Translations under genes and position numbers: made by a program
Notes under the pieces: model-generated
Seen by the model: only the letters and a program-made list of their open reading frames with translations
Told to the model about the DNA's origin: nothing
Database searches by the model: none
Origin: Arctopsyche grandis
Taxonomy: Eukaryota > Arthropoda > Insecta > Trichoptera > Hydropsychidae
Length of the DNA stretch: 64,000 nt
Direction: 5' to 3'
Assembly (NCBI RefSeq): GCF_051622035.1
Contig: NC_135362.1
Location: 14,821,501 to 14,885,500 of the forward strand
In this document: piece by piece, positions 33,752-46,209 of the stretch
Layout of the letters: each line of letters starts with the position of its first letter
Position numbering within the stretch: position 1 is the first letter of the stretch

Positions 33752-35900
33752 AAATATATCGCACGAAAAACAAATTATTCAACTTAAGCTAAAAATATTT
33801 AACATTAAATAAATGATCCAACACTCAACAAATATACTGTACTTGAGAAAAATAATTATCACTGTAAATAATTAATTTACACTTTAAAATTTCTTAATCA
33901 CGATAAGTCGTCTGTATTTTCTTTAACCATGTTTTTTTATTTTTCCTACTAATTTTTTTTTTTATTAAGTTGTACCAAGTAAATATTATCTATTTTAATG
34001 TTAAAAATATTCGAAATAAAGCTAAGGTGATCCAAGTGAATAGTATCTAATTCTAAGTGTAATGGAGCTGAATTAAAGTCCAGTGAACTTGGCGAATACA
34101 TACTATATTAAATTAAGTTCAATTATATATTCCCCTTTAAAATATTCAAGAATTATGAATGAGTGTTCATAGTGTAAGTTTAAGAATTCAACAAATTTAA
34201 GTACATAGGTGACACACATTTCAAAATTGAAAAATATTTTGCGTAGTCCCGAATCGTAGCATTTCATTAATCCACTATTTACGTTTACGATGATGTTTTT
34301 CGGTTTGTGGTGATTCCTAAACTATTCAATTATCGAATTAATTGATGTATCTTGTTCGAGAATCGTTGGAGCGAAACGGAAGAAAGTACAACAAAAAGCG
34401 AGAGGCAATGATCTTTTTTGTACATTTTTTTTGAATTTTGACGCAACATTCATTTTGTTTATGATATGTATTTTTTAGAAAATTTTATCTGTGCAATTTT
34501 GCAATAATTGTAAAAGTGATTGGAGAAGCGCACAGTCACCAAATAAATTTATGCAATAAATTTTCGCTTCGATCTTTAATATGGACAATTATTACGCTGG
34601 TTTTCATAGGCGATAAAGCTTAATTGATCACTCACAGTAATATAATACTTACCTATCTATAATAACAATGAACATTTGGACGGTTGATTGCCGCTTTGAG
34701 AAATTGTTTGGCAACATAAAATAATCAATAAGTCTGAAAGCTTAAGTAAAATTTCATTTGCCCGAATTTATTAAATAAAATAATTGAATGGAAGTGAAGA
34801 AAATACACGTGTGACTATATTTTAGAACTTGCACAGACTTTTTATTTACTATTGATCAAATTTTAAACCTTTTATTCATTTTTATTTTAAAACTCAATTT
34901 GAATTGACAATGTAAGTCTTCAATTTTACTTTCTCTATACATACAAATACAACGTGTGGAACATACACATGTCTGGAGAATATTATATCTATATACATAC
35001 ATATGTATATGTACATCGTGTACAAAATTTAATGAGTATATTAGCTAATCTCTTTGGAGATTTTTTACATATTAGATACATACACATACTGCAGATTCCA
35101 AATTGTTGAATTGATATCGTAATCATACATGTTAATATGTACATATGTAGATTCAACAACTCGATTTGCAACAATTGAATTACTTTACTACGTTTCCTAT
35201 TATAAAGAATTTTCTTCTATGCATTATTATCATTATATGTGCAATACATATATGCCGGTTGTTATGCATTACACATTGTCATTGTTATTATCGTCTAGTT
35301 GAAATGAAATTGACGAGATCGTGATGGAGTGCGGTCACGAGCCGGCATGCTCAAAGCATATCTCTTGATGGCCAATATGCCACCGTACGAAATGGGCCAT
35401 AGTTTTGCAAAATTTTTACCCATCAAATTAATGACTAGAAATTTTCAGAATACATAAAAAATAACGACTACCAATTCGTCCGCACATCCAATTATTTGAA
35501 TTTAATACGTTTGCATCTTTAGTTGACAGTTGTTTGCGTATAATGAAGCTTTAGTATCGCTAGTTACGTCGTCTTACGGTACAGATATTGCTTACGTCAA
35601 AATAGCTACAATGTCGAAACTTTGCATGTACTTTCCATTATGTCTCGAATTCAATGAGAGTATTATTGAATGAAAATGTTTAATGCCTTAATAACTAAAA
35701 TTTAATGCCTTTTGTTGTTAGCAGTCTGATTACTAAATATTATATAGGTATTCTTGATTGTATTTCATTAGATGATTAATAGTTGGTAATAATTTATATT
35801 TAGGGAAAATAATACCTATACAAATAATAAATAACCTGAGGACCTATACAATTAGGATGGGGTGCATTTGGGTGAATGGGCGCCGTTTTTAAATAAAGAA
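33752..35900. other. Non-coding spacer
   Basis: AT-rich, with ATGTACATATG-type repeats near 34990-35015. No supported gene. Confidence 0.5.
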
Positions 35901-36050
35901 ACAGATCTTCGATAAATGTGTTTTTCCAGTGATGACGTATGGATATGAAACTTGGACATTGCCAAGATGCTACACCTAGTCAAATGAACTCAAATAAATA
36001 TGGATTGCTGAATGATTTAACGAGGAGAGATAGAAAAAGGAATACGTAGG
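35901..36050 (+). pseudogene. RTE-type LINE relic (C-terminal fragment)
   Basis: Frame from 35902 gives QIFDKCVFPVMTYGYETWTL, nearly the same as [16 protein letters not shown] in the intact LINE at 52907, then decays: the following DNA still resembles the [21 protein letters not shown] segment but is frameshifted. Only about 150 bp remain. Confidence 0.75.
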
Positions 36051-36461
36051 TGAGAAGTACATACGACAAGGGTTAGGTCTTCCGAGCCGGCTAAAACCGA
36101 AACTGAAAAACCGGCTATATGAACATTTTTCAAAATACTGAAAACCGGTTTATTAAGGTTTTTTTCTCAAAGCTGACAATTATCAATTTCAAATTTCAAA
36201 TTTCAAAGAAAGATAAAAATGAGCATATCCAGACTTTCGAGTTTAGGGAATAGACGTATATTGATTTGAACAAGAAATAAACCTTGTAGAAAAGGGACAG
36301 CGCTTAGCGCATGCTTTGATTTAGTAACGGGCGAGGACTATTTCATTAATCAATAAAATATTATAGAAAGTAGTTTCAATAACTTAAACAAAGCCACGGC
36401 TAAGGGAAATTTTGCTTTAAAATTTATCTCCGACGAAAGGGTCTCTTAGACTGTATTCATT

Positions 36462-36478
36462 GGGGGGGGGGGGGGGGG
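36462..36478 (+). repeat. 17-base G homopolymer
   Basis: An uninterrupted run of 17 G in AT-rich DNA; its length is likely to be imprecise in the assembly. Confidence 0.9.
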
Positions 36479-36634
36479 TGGCCTCATGTTGAGGGCTTTA
36501 AGGGTAAAATTCCTTGACCTTTAAAGCGGGCTTACAAAAAAGGACGCAAAGACTCGAGGGATGATTCAAACATATACCAGGGCTCTTCAAAATACATATG
36601 TTCGGCCACCGAACTCATTTTATGGTCCGTACGC

Positions 36635-37624
36635 ACCAAACCAACGACGATTTTGGGCCAACTTTTAAAACCAGTAGCGTACAAAATATCGAAATAAAAA
36701 TTAAATTAAAAAATTTAAATTAAACATCAAAATTAAGCTAAAGAGCGAGATTGAGCTAAAATTAGATCATCGTTGATGTTTTGAATTACAACAATGTTTT
36801 GAATTACGACGATACGCATTACAACCAGAGAAATATTATAATTTCTCTGATTACGAGCGAAAAAAAACTTGTTGTTATTTCTTATTAAAAGTCGTCACGA
36901 TATACTACTGTGTTTCCGCCGTCGATGAAACATTTAACCAAAAAATGTCGGTGATTTGAAAAAGGGTTTTTTTTTCTTTCATCGAAATAAAATTAATAAT
37001 CACACATTATCCGATAAATTTTACCTCTGAGATGGATTTAATTATTTGATTTATTTCGACGAGAGAAACAATTGAAGACATTTTCCGATAAATTTTACCT
37101 CTGAAATGATTTAATTAGTTGATTTAATTCGACGAGAGAAACAATTGAAGACTAAAAAAATTTCGATTGATATACTGACAACGCACCGGATTGCGACGAT
37201 CACTCGGTCACCCATACTAATACATGAGCTATTCTCAGTAACTGCGCATTACGGGGAAGTAAAAATAATAATTCTTTGATTTTTTTTTGATCTTAGTGCG
37301 TATCTTCGTAAGTCAAAACATCTTCGACAAACAAAAGTCGAGGATTACCTGTATGTGATTGTTGATGTTCTAATTTTAGGTCAATCTCGAAAATTTATTT
37401 AAATTGGGCATGTTCTGTTTTAACTTTCAATATTTTATTTTAATTTTAATATATTGATTATAATTTTATTTTGATATTTGAATTTAATTTTAATATAATA
37501 ATAATAGTTTTAATTTTGATATTAAATTTCAATTTTTAAATTTAATTTTTATTTCGATATTTTGTACGTTACTGGTTTTATCCTGCTGGTTAAAACGTTG
37601 GCCCAAAATCGTCGTTGGTTTGGT
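36635..37624. mobile_element. TIR DNA transposon with 8-bp duplication CCGTACGC, 990 bp
   Basis: Ends ACCAAACCAACGACGATTTT and AAAATCGTCGTTGGTTTGGT are exact inverse complements. The inverted match runs about 85-90 bp through GGGCCAAC, CCAGTA(G/A)CGTACAAAATATC and GAAATAAAAATTAAAT, with small indels. CCGTACGC flanks both sides (36627-36634, 37625-37632). The interior has no transposase; it includes a 74-bp tandem duplication (CCGATAAATTTTACCTCTGA at 37011 and 37085). The ACC...GGT termini do not fit canonical hAT ends, so the superfamily is open. Confidence 0.85.
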
Positions 37625-37632
37625 CCGTACGC

Positions 37633-37995
37633 AGCATTATCCGACGCCGGATTTACATTGAATCCAGCCCGTGGCCCTTTATTTTTTTACGAGCCTTTCA
37701 TTTTCTAAACTTTACCCAGATAGTTTAAAAAAAACTGCTTTGCTAAAAATTAAAGATATGAATATTATTGGCGCAATTCATAAAAAATTATATGAATAAT
37801 ATATTATCCGATTACATTAATATAATCGGAAATTCGTTTATTTATATTATTATATTATCGGAATTTTCGTGAATAACTTTTACAAAAAACTAATTCAATT
37901 AAATTTGTAAGCAATTCTTTTTTTACAGAATGAATTATATTATTTGATTTTTTTGCAATATAAAAATTTAATACGTGAATAGTGAGTGGCTGTAG
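37633..37995. other. Non-coding spacer between two transposons
   Basis: AT-rich; no gene seen. Confidence 0.5.
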
Positions 37996-38325
37996 ATGAT
38001 GATTAGAGACACCTACATATTTTGGGCATCTATTTTTGTCAATTTTAGCATTTTCATTTTGCATTTTAGCGGTTTAGGGCATTAAAAATGTTCAATTTTA
38101 GCGTCTATTTAGCATCTATATTTATGAAGAGTTTAATTTTAAATAATAAACAATTTCGATGAATTTTAATAAAATTTAAATATGTACATACATATATACA
38201 ATTTAAAGACATCACAACAATTAAAAAAACTAATAGAAAAATTAAAAATGTTTTGGAATTAAAATTACAAAGAAAAAGCATGAATACTAAAAAACACAGA
38301 CAAAACACATTACATATAATACCAA

Positions 38326-38517
38326 TTAAAATTTATTAAAACTCAACATGGAGTAAATTTCTACAGATTCTTTTTTGAGATTCGTGTGACGATCGGTAAC
38401 AATTATATTGTATTTACTAAAATACCTTTCAGCATCCACACTATTGACGGGACACCAAAGAGATTTTAGAGCTGCACAACCAAACTCTTCAATTTTTGTT
38501 GCCATCGATAATAGCAA
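38326..38517 (-). pseudogene. hAT transposase C-terminal dimerisation (hATC) fragment
   Basis: The minus-strand frame encodes PVNSVDAERYFSKYNIIVTD followed by RHTNLKKESVEIYSMLSFNK, the hallmark hATC block (P-x-S-x-x-x-E-R-x-F-S...L-x-x-x-N-x-x-x-x-x-x-F-N). About 60 codons are intact and end near the element's left terminus, as expected for the 3' end of a transposase gene. The rest of the gene is missing. Confidence 0.8.
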
Positions 38518-38612
38518 TACATATGTATATCCGGCGTGGATTCACTTTTTTTATTCTATATTAATTGTCTAAAATAGTGCTGCTATCCTTCCAAGCATTG
38601 AACAATGCAAGT

Positions 38613-39118
38613 GATACTAAATTCGTAAAATATGCGAATAGATGTTAAAATAACAAACAAATGTAAAATTTTTGTCTATGGTCAATCTCTTTAAGGCTAT
38701 ATCCGTATTATTGCGTTAGCAACACGATTGTGCGCAAAAAAGCGTCTTTAAAATAGAATCGCATCCTAGACTAAATGAGACAAATATATTCCTCCAAACA
38801 TTAAGTAAACTATTCAATACCTCTGTTTATACATTAAACAATGGCAAGTTTCTAAAAAGCAAAACTGTTTGTTGAAACAGTTAATATTAGATTTTGTACC
38901 TGCCACAGATGTATTGAATAGTTTACTTAATGTTTGGAGGAATATATTTGTCTCATTTAGTCTAGGATGCGATTCTATTTTAAAGACGCTTTTTTGCGCA
39001 CAATCGTGTTGCTAACGCAATAATACGGATATAGCCTTAAAGAGATTGACCATAGACAAAAATTTTACATTTGTTTGTTATTTTAACATCTATTCGCATA
39101 TTTTACGAATTTAGTATC
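38613..39118. repeat. 208-bp near-perfect inverted repeat with 90-bp spacer
   Basis: Arms 38613-38820 and 38911-39118 are inverse complements over their whole length as far as I can read (for example TTAAAATAGAATCGCATCCT against AGGATGCGATTCTATTTTAA). Wholly inside the hAT element. Confidence 0.92.
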
Positions 39119-39197
39119 TATTAACATCTATTCCTAATTTTAGCATCTATTTAGCATTAATAGCAAAATGCCCAAAATACGTGTCTCTAATGATGAT

Positions 39198-40484
39198 GTA
39201 TGTATTTATTACATATACATATATTTTATTTTATTTTTATTTTTATTTTATTTCAATTAATCATGCACACTCGCCTAACAGATTGCTTCAAAGTGGCGAG
39301 TGTGCTAAACAGATAAAGACTCGAGAAATATATATTACATATATTAAATACATAATTATTACATACATATATACACATGTAAATCGAAACAACACCTTGT
39401 ACACTTGTACATAAATCCACAAATACTTGTGGATGTTTTCCTTGTATATTTTTATACTGATTGATTCGTCGAGATTAAATTTACATGTTTGTTTATTATA
39501 AATTTTACATTTAATTACATGCATGCACAATTGCTTTAAGATTATTTTTTTTGCTACTATAATATATGTATGTACATGCATAGTTATAAATTTCAAAGAT
39601 TTCCATACCTGTTTATTCATTATAATTCTGGTACCATTTATTATTTAAAATAGAGCAAAACATTTTGTGCGCATTATTTTCATTTTGTGTTTTTTGACTA
39701 CCCATTCATTTTATAGTGCTTTTACTGAAATGAATTATTCAGTCAATATTTTTCAGCTGGAAATATGTATAATATTCGGCAGTAATCCTATGAATTTTGT
39801 AACAATTCATAACATTTTTGACAGAATCGATATACAGAGTTGTGTAGTCGATAAAAAAACACGAATATATTTTCGTCAAATTTCGTTTATTTTCAAACTA
39901 CATACATATGTATATATGTATGTATGTATTTCGATGTACATAGAAGAAATTTTCTTAAAAGATCATACAATTCATATGTACGTATGTACTTAAGAAGTCA
40001 ATGACACACAGATAGTGCATTAAAATAAAGAGAAAGACATATTGCTAAGGAAAAATATACATCAGTGCTCCGATGTCTATTAAATATTACGAGATCATTT
40101 TCCGAATGTTCTCCACATATATTTTTTAGAGATGAGGAGATGAGCATATAATTTCGCAAAATGGGTAATAATATAATTTTGCAGATGTTTTTACGACGTA
40201 GCTACTACATACATACCTACATAGCTTGTAAATATTTTCGTGATTCGAAAGTACGAAAATTTAAGTTTATAGCTTATTTTTATTTTACACCCACCGTTAC
40301 CATATAATTTTAAAGATAACTTTGAAAATAAATGTTTATCTATTTTTTAATGTAAAATATCTACACACTATAACTGAATCATACATATGTACATATTAAA
40401 TATGCTCTGGCAAATACCTATACAATACCTACATATGTATGTACATACCAATGTTAGGTATATATTTTTATTTCGTTATTTATT
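39198..40484. other. Non-coding spacer with LINE-end fragment
   Basis: Includes a minus-strand LINE-type 3' end at 39230-39312 (CACACTCGCCTAACAGATTG...GGCGAGTGTG preceded by TTTATTTTATT) and dense ATGTACATAC repeats. No supported gene. Confidence 0.55.
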
Positions 40485-40625
40485 TAAATTTTGGACCATT
40501 GTGGCATTACAGGAATTCCTAATGCGTCACACTAGTCAAAAATATAACAGAAAAGAAACAAAATAAATTAACTATATGTGTACAGAAATTAAATACATAT
40601 TTATACATATAATTCATAAAAAAAA
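40485..40625 (-). repeat. LINE 3' end (GTGGCATTACAGGAATTCC family), copy 1
   Basis: Plus-strand text TTGTGGCATTACAGGAATTCCTAATGCGTCAC is an imperfect hairpin. The same block occurs at about 62105 and 62670. At 62670 it lies just 3' of a degenerate LINE reverse-transcriptase tail, which sets the orientation as minus. Confidence 0.65.
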
Positions 40626-40733
40626 GTTCAAGCAATAATAGATTTAGTCACATAACATATACATAATAATATTTAAATATAGGGAGAAAAATTATATAAT
40701 AACACATTGTTGAAATGTATGTACATATGTATG

Positions 40734-40738
<5 letters not shown>

Positions 40739-40802
<64 letters not shown>
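40739..40802. repeat. (TA)n microsatellite
   Basis: About 32 uninterrupted TA units, flanked by ATGTATGTA/ACGTATGTA. Confidence 0.95.
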
Positions 40803-40804
<2 letters not shown>

Positions 40805-42060
40805 GTATGTATATGTACATGCATACATACTTGGTAAATCATTTAATTCATAACTATTAAAATACGATAGCAAAAACGCGATAAAAGTTATACAAAGTAA
40901 AAGTCGATAAAATAGTTTCCATTGTCTCTGAAATTCATTTTCTATTGAAATTCATCTATATATCTATATAGTGTATATCTGTATATATAATATACATAAG
41001 TAATAATTTTTAATCTGTATATCTACACTCGTCGCTGTGGAGCAATCTGTTAAGACAAGTGTATATACATAATTGATTGAAATAAAATATACTAAAGATG
41101 AACAGTGAAAGATGAAAGCTACAGTGCTCAATCTATTTAGTGGATTGTGCATTGATAAACTGCAGAAAAAGCAGAATAGGCATTGCGTGCAATTTTGAAT
41201 GTGAGGAAACGTAAGAATGTTAGAAGTACATATGTATGGTTGGCTATTAGAAAAAGTCTTAAATTATCCACTTTAAAATTTGTATATACATATGTAAGCT
41301 AGATGAGAATCTATTACCTAAATATGATAATAATTACATAGTTAGGGATAGAGATATGCATAATCACAAAACCAGAAATAGGAATTATAATCATTTTATT
41401 ATAGGTTGAGTTAAAGCAAGACCTGCAGGAGGTGTTTTTCACAGAGGTGCTTAAATCTATAATGCCCTTTCTGAGAGCATTAGAAGTGCTAGTAACATTA
41501 GTGCTTTCTTGAAGGGTGTTAATGGATACCTCTGTGGAAGATGATGTTAGTTTAAGAAATGCAATGTTTGGCATTATATAATATTATTTTATGGTTACTT
41601 ATTATAGTTTTGTTAATTTTGTTATATTATTTTACAAAGTTATAATTTTAGTTGTTACTTTTGTTATTTGTTAAATATTCACTAGCAATATTTAACAAAT
41701 AACATAAATAAAACCATTAAAAAATGAAAACAGAATAAACAAATTCCAAATACCAAAAGCTTTTCTAGTGACGTAATGTTACGCAGCGTAGCAATTATTG
41801 AATATAGTCAGTCAATGAATGTATCGAAGTCTGTCTCCAACGAAGAATTTAAATTGAAAAACTCTGTCGTTCGCTTTATGGTCGTGTTATTATCATTTTG
41901 TTTTGTTTCACCTTTTTTGTGTTATTTTTAAATTGTCCGCCATTGTGTAGGCAGTGGCAATGTACCGCACAATTAGTGCGGTAAGAACCGCGGCAATTTT
42001 ACGTGGAAATACCTAGAGCGACAGATAAATGGTGAAAGAGGTGAAGTTTTGGCATTGCTT
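40803..42060. other. Non-coding spacer upstream of the cuticle-type gene
   Basis: Contains a plus-strand LINE-type end at 41021-41095 (ACACTCGTCGCTGTGGAGCA). The last 300 bp before 42060 may hold promoter-proximal elements. No supported gene. Confidence 0.5.
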
Positions 42061-42062
42061 CG

Positions 42063-42099
42063 TATAAAAGAGCCAACGTTCGACCAAACTGCATCATTC
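42063..42099 (+). promoter_or_regulatory. TATA plus initiator promoter of the cuticle-type gene
   Basis: TATAAAAG at 42063-42070 and an initiator-like TCATTC at 42094-42099, about 31 nt apart. The start codon follows about 50 nt downstream at 42145. Confidence 0.8.
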
Positions 42100-42144
42100 A
42101 AATTCTTACCACAGAACAGTTCGAGTGACTGCAACAAGTGCAAC

Positions 42145-43751
42145 ATGGATTCTAGAAATATCGTACGTGATCCTATATACATACATATGTACATATATAA
42201 CTGCATTATTCCCGATTAGTGTGATAACTGATAAGTGTACTGGTGCAAAACGGACTCTACATATCCATATATAAAATCCTGAATAATAATATACTTGCAT
42301 ACATATGTTCTTACTATGTGAATGTGAATAATAGTGATCATATCATATATAGAGTGAATCAAGTTATATATAGGTATATATATATAATTGATGTGTGTTA
42401 AAGTGCTTTGAATTTTTTTCTGTTGAAAATTGGATCATATATATGTCTTCTTCAATCCTTGGGGCCTAGCGGCTTCTCTCGGTACATTTGAAAGCTATCA
42501 AATATTTACATTTGATACATTTACTCGAATATTTTATTAATATAATATTTGCTTTGTTATATCTGAGAAAAACCTCAAAAGTTCGATGATACATACAATT
42601 TTCCATTTCATTTGTATTGCTTCTGAAATACCAATCCATGGAATGTCCCACCTTTTCTGTGAATATTACTGTTTGGCTTTTTTTCTTTTTGATAATATCA
42701 ATAAAATTTTCTTTGAAGTCTTCTTTCACTCTCATTCTCCGAACATGCTTAATCACGAACTTTTAGCTAAAGGAGATTAACGATATATCGATATTAAAAT
42801 AACTCTACCTGGACCTATTCCGGCACTTAAAGCTAGTGAAAAAAAATATATAATTACTTTTAAGTATATAAAAAACTGAAAAAATATATATTAAACAATT
42901 TAGCACTTACATTTACCGAGCACATATGTACATAAACGGTTCATGCTTGAGATTAAATCGTAACTTGTGTTTGACGTGTCGTTAAGTTTCCTTGTAAGTG
43001 TACTAAGTTTTGCACCATTGACTTATGGGGGCGCTAATAACGCCAATTACCGCATTACATTAAAGGGAATGGTGTTCATGAAAGTTTCCCTATAAACATA
43101 CATACGCACATAAATTTATAGAATTTAATTACATATGTGATTTCATGTGTGTATTTTCTTTTACAGTTGCTCTCATTGACTATCATCAGCATTGGTCTAC
43201 TCCAATGTCAAGCTTTCCCAACATTGGAAGCATACCAAGCCCAATGGCACTCACTGGCAGGATCCCACAATGGTGGATATGGTGGGTACGGTCACAATTT
43301 TGATCAACAGCCATCAGCTTCATCTTATGAAGAAGAAGGACACGATTTCGGCGGTTATGGACATTCAGGATACGAAGATCACTCGTATCCAGTCAGCGAG
43401 CATGTTGAAGTTTCCAAGCCAGAAATCATCCCACAGTACAAGCACGTGCAAATTCCAATCCACAAGACGTTCAACATCCACGTACCTCATCCCATCTTGG
43501 TACCGGTGCCCCATCCTTACCCAATCCAAGTCCCGGTCAATAAGCCAGTTGCCGTACCCATCGTCAGGGAGATTCAAATTCCTATTGAAAAGATTGTCCC
43601 GTATCCAGTAGAGAAGAAGGTTCCTTATCCGGTCGAAAAGAGAGTACCATACACTGTTGAAAAACACGTGACTGTCCACGTAGACAAGCCTTATCCAGTT
43701 AAAATTCCAGTAATCAAAACCATCTACCATGAATCCAAAGGAGGTCATTAA
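42145..43751 (+). CDS. Secreted Pro/Val/His-rich cuticle-type structural protein
   Basis: Two exons: 42145-42162 codes only MDSRNI, and after a 1004-nt intron (GTACGT...TTTTACAG) 43167-43751 codes the rest; total 200 aa. The join completes a signal peptide ([16 protein letters not shown], cut near residue 22). The mature protein has a Gly/Tyr/His-rich part with GGYGGYGH and [13 protein letters not shown], then a long Pro/Val part with alternating short motifs such as [20 protein letters not shown] and a run of [20 protein letters not shown]. It has no Cys after the signal region and no Rebers-Riddiford chitin-binding consensus that I can see. A tiny first exon ending inside the signal peptide plus a TATA promoter is the usual layout of insect cuticle genes. 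A low-complexity cuticular or egg-covering protein is the best guess; the exact family is unresolved. Confidence 0.85.
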
Positions 43752-43863
43752 TTCAATATTTGAATGAATGATCATAGCGAAAGTCAACTTTGAATGAGTT
43801 TCTTATTGTTTGTAAATATTTTTTGTTATTGTTGTTGTTATTGTTATTTTTATTATGTTTTTA

Positions 43864-43869
43864 AATAAA
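43864..43869 (+). promoter_or_regulatory. Poly(A) signal of the cuticle-type gene
   Basis: AATAAA about 110 nt after the stop codon. Confidence 0.65.
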
Positions 43870-45848
43870 TTTTAATACTCAAATTGTTATCCGATCGTTT
43901 CAGTAAATTTTAACCAAATCCCAAATACGGCGCAGTATATATTAATCGGTCGCATTCAATTATAAACAATTTGCATATTTCGTTTGTGCAATTGAATCTT
44001 GAATGTCTGCTATTAAATGTGTTGGCTTCACCAAGTATGTAGATTTGCTGAAAGTACTCGTTTTAAATGAAAATGGAATGCATTCCTTAGAGTAATTTTA
44101 GGTTATACTGCTCGGAAAATTAAATGGTAAATTACAATAATTAACATTTTTTAAGTCAACTCGCAACATTTTTAGAATATAAAAACTGAGAAGACTCTTT
44201 TAAAGATACCTGTATGCAACACTAATGACTAAATCGCCCATATTGTACAAAACAAATTTTAAATGTCAATAAAATAGTAGATGCAATAAAATATTTTAAA
44301 ATCAAAATTGACTCGGAAAGTCTACATTTGTTATATTTTAAATATAAATGGTAGCTTTGAATTTTGCAGAAATTTGACGATCTATCGAAAATTAGAAATA
44401 AAACAATACAAACTTTGAATTATCCTAACGAGAGGAAAATCGCCGTGTAAAGTTTTCAGCTCAACCGATAGATGTCACTGATTTATTTTTTCAATTTTCC
44501 GCACCAAAACACGTACATACATGCATATATACATATACATATGTATATAGATACATTCGTATAATTAAAATTCACATAAAATCCATACCCATATAAAAAC
44601 ATCGAAGCGAACCGATCTGATCGTAACCAACAGAATTTAAATTGCAAATACATTATACCTATATAATAACAAGATCATATCGTAATAATACAATAATATG
44701 TACATCGAAATAAAATTATCGACAGACCGAAAGAACGACTTTTACTCCTTTCACTCATTGTCATATTACGAAACTTACGTACATGTACATAATTATAACT
44801 ATAATAATATCTAAAACAGCCCGTGTACATATGTATTATATACATATGCATGTATTATACAAATGCATAATAAACAAACAGTTCAACCGACCGAGCAAAG
44901 TGATCACTTGAACGTCAACAACCCTCGAGATCCACCGACGGGGTGTACAAACAACCCTTGTCATTTAAAGTGGCACACTCGAAATAGATTGATTTAACAC
45001 TTGCAATTACCGTTTCAAAATGATACATTCTGCGTCTTATCTAGAAACTTCCGACAATTGGGTATACATTTCACAATGCTACGATCAAAATAAAAATCTA
45101 CGAAAATATCACGATGATTACAGATGTCTTGCTTGAAAAACTACATTCACCAACACTTGCTGCATTCCTTTTTTTTTTTTTTTAATATTTATGCGTTTAT
45201 TTTTCGAGACTTTCTCTTTCGGCGAATGCAGTCTTCCATTGTCAAGGCGACTCGAGAGCGGAAACGGACGCGAAAAGGAACGAAAAACAAAATTATAGTA
45301 CACATAGCAACAAAGTGATAGTATCGCATAAGAGTAACGTTGAACCGCTCGTGCTAATCTCGGTTTAATTTTATTAATGCGCTCCAATTTTAACCCTTTC
45401 GCGTCTGCCGATTAAACACAGCCTCACCTACACACATATGCGGTGTCATAACGACGTTTCGGGAAAGCGCTTAAAATATTTCACCGCTAGTAATGAACGC
45501 AGCGTTCAACTGTTAACGGGTTGATGATGTAAATTGGAATATATTGTAACGAACCTGACCTGGGAAACGAGCTGAAGTTTAATTAGAAGTAGTCCTTGCA
45601 TAATTCTAAAGTCACTCCTTGCGATTCGGATCGCTGTAAACCCACATTTCTCATTGTAACTCAGTTGAAAGCCTGCAATGCAATTTAGCTTTATAGCCCT
45701 TCAATTTTTATCACATCAAATAAAGACGAATGTTCGTTCATTTGTCTGCAAATGTTAAGTATTCAATTTAGAAGTATTCAGTCAAGTATTCACCAAGTCG
45801 GCTAGTCTATCTTCCTCTACTATTTATGATTTTTTTTTAGTCATATGC
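43870..45848. other. Non-coding spacer
   Basis: AT-rich with CATATGTACATAC-type repeats near 44515-44545 and 44820-44860. TTAACCCTTTCGCGTCTGCC near 45393 resembles a MITE end, but no clear inverse partner was found. No supported gene. Confidence 0.5.
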
Positions 45849-46205
45849 CATTACGGGTTTCCCCTGAGCGACATCTATGGTATTAAACTTGTGAATATAT
45901 TAATTTTTGGCAATGGATTTTTGAAATCATATTCAAATAAATTTTGAAATCTAATTCAAATGACATATTGAGTAGGATGATTTTTTCCAATTTGACGAGG
46001 AATTGTTTCAAAAATGAAATTATATAAATTGGCGAACTCTGATAGGAAACGATCGAATTGGAGTAAAAAATATCCAATTATGACCATAAGTACGACATAA
46101 ATAGTTCCAATAAATTATTTTTAATGAAGGGCAACTCAGGGCTTGAACCCAGGAACTTCTCGGTGGTTAGCATTAACGTAACCACCGAGCTATGCTGCTG
46201 GATTA
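45849..46205 (-). repeat. tRNA-derived SINE (family 2), copy C
   Basis: On the minus strand: GCTCGGTGGTTACGTTAATGC, B box CTGGGTTCAAGCCCTGAG, body TGTTGAA-type and tail ACCATAGATGTCGCTCAGGG...CCCGTAATGG. The head abuts a divergent family-1 SINE at 46210. Confidence 0.8.
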
Positions 46206-46209
46206 CTAT

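Larger units (their letters stand above)
38004..39189. mobile_element. hAT element with TAGAGACAC ends and perfect 8-bp duplication
   Basis: Left end TAGAGACACCTACATATTTT, right end AAAATACGTGTCTCTA; inside both ends are repeated AATTTTAGCAT(C/T)TATTTAGCAT motifs. The 8-bp direct repeat ATGATGAT at 37996-38003 and 39190-39197 is perfect. The left part keeps a transposase C-terminus (38326-38517, minus); the right part is replaced by a large inverted duplication (38613-39118). 1186 bp, non-autonomous. Confidence 0.9.

Noticed and set aside
37011-37158. CRISPR-like or satellite array from the 74-bp tandem copy
   Set aside because: Only two copies, no spacers, and inside a eukaryotic transposon.
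40648-40873. IYIY-rich open frames near 40.7 kb
   Set aside because: Same artefact: a TA dinucleotide array read in frame.
43365-43787. 140-codon minus-strand frame and the 139-codon alternative plus frame over the cuticle-type gene
   Set aside because: They are shadows of the repetitive coding exon, which has a signal peptide, a splice acceptor and a promoter in the chosen frame.
45393-45525. piggyBac-like MITE with TTAA ends
   Set aside because: TTAA is present on both sides, but the inner ends are not convincing inverted repeats.
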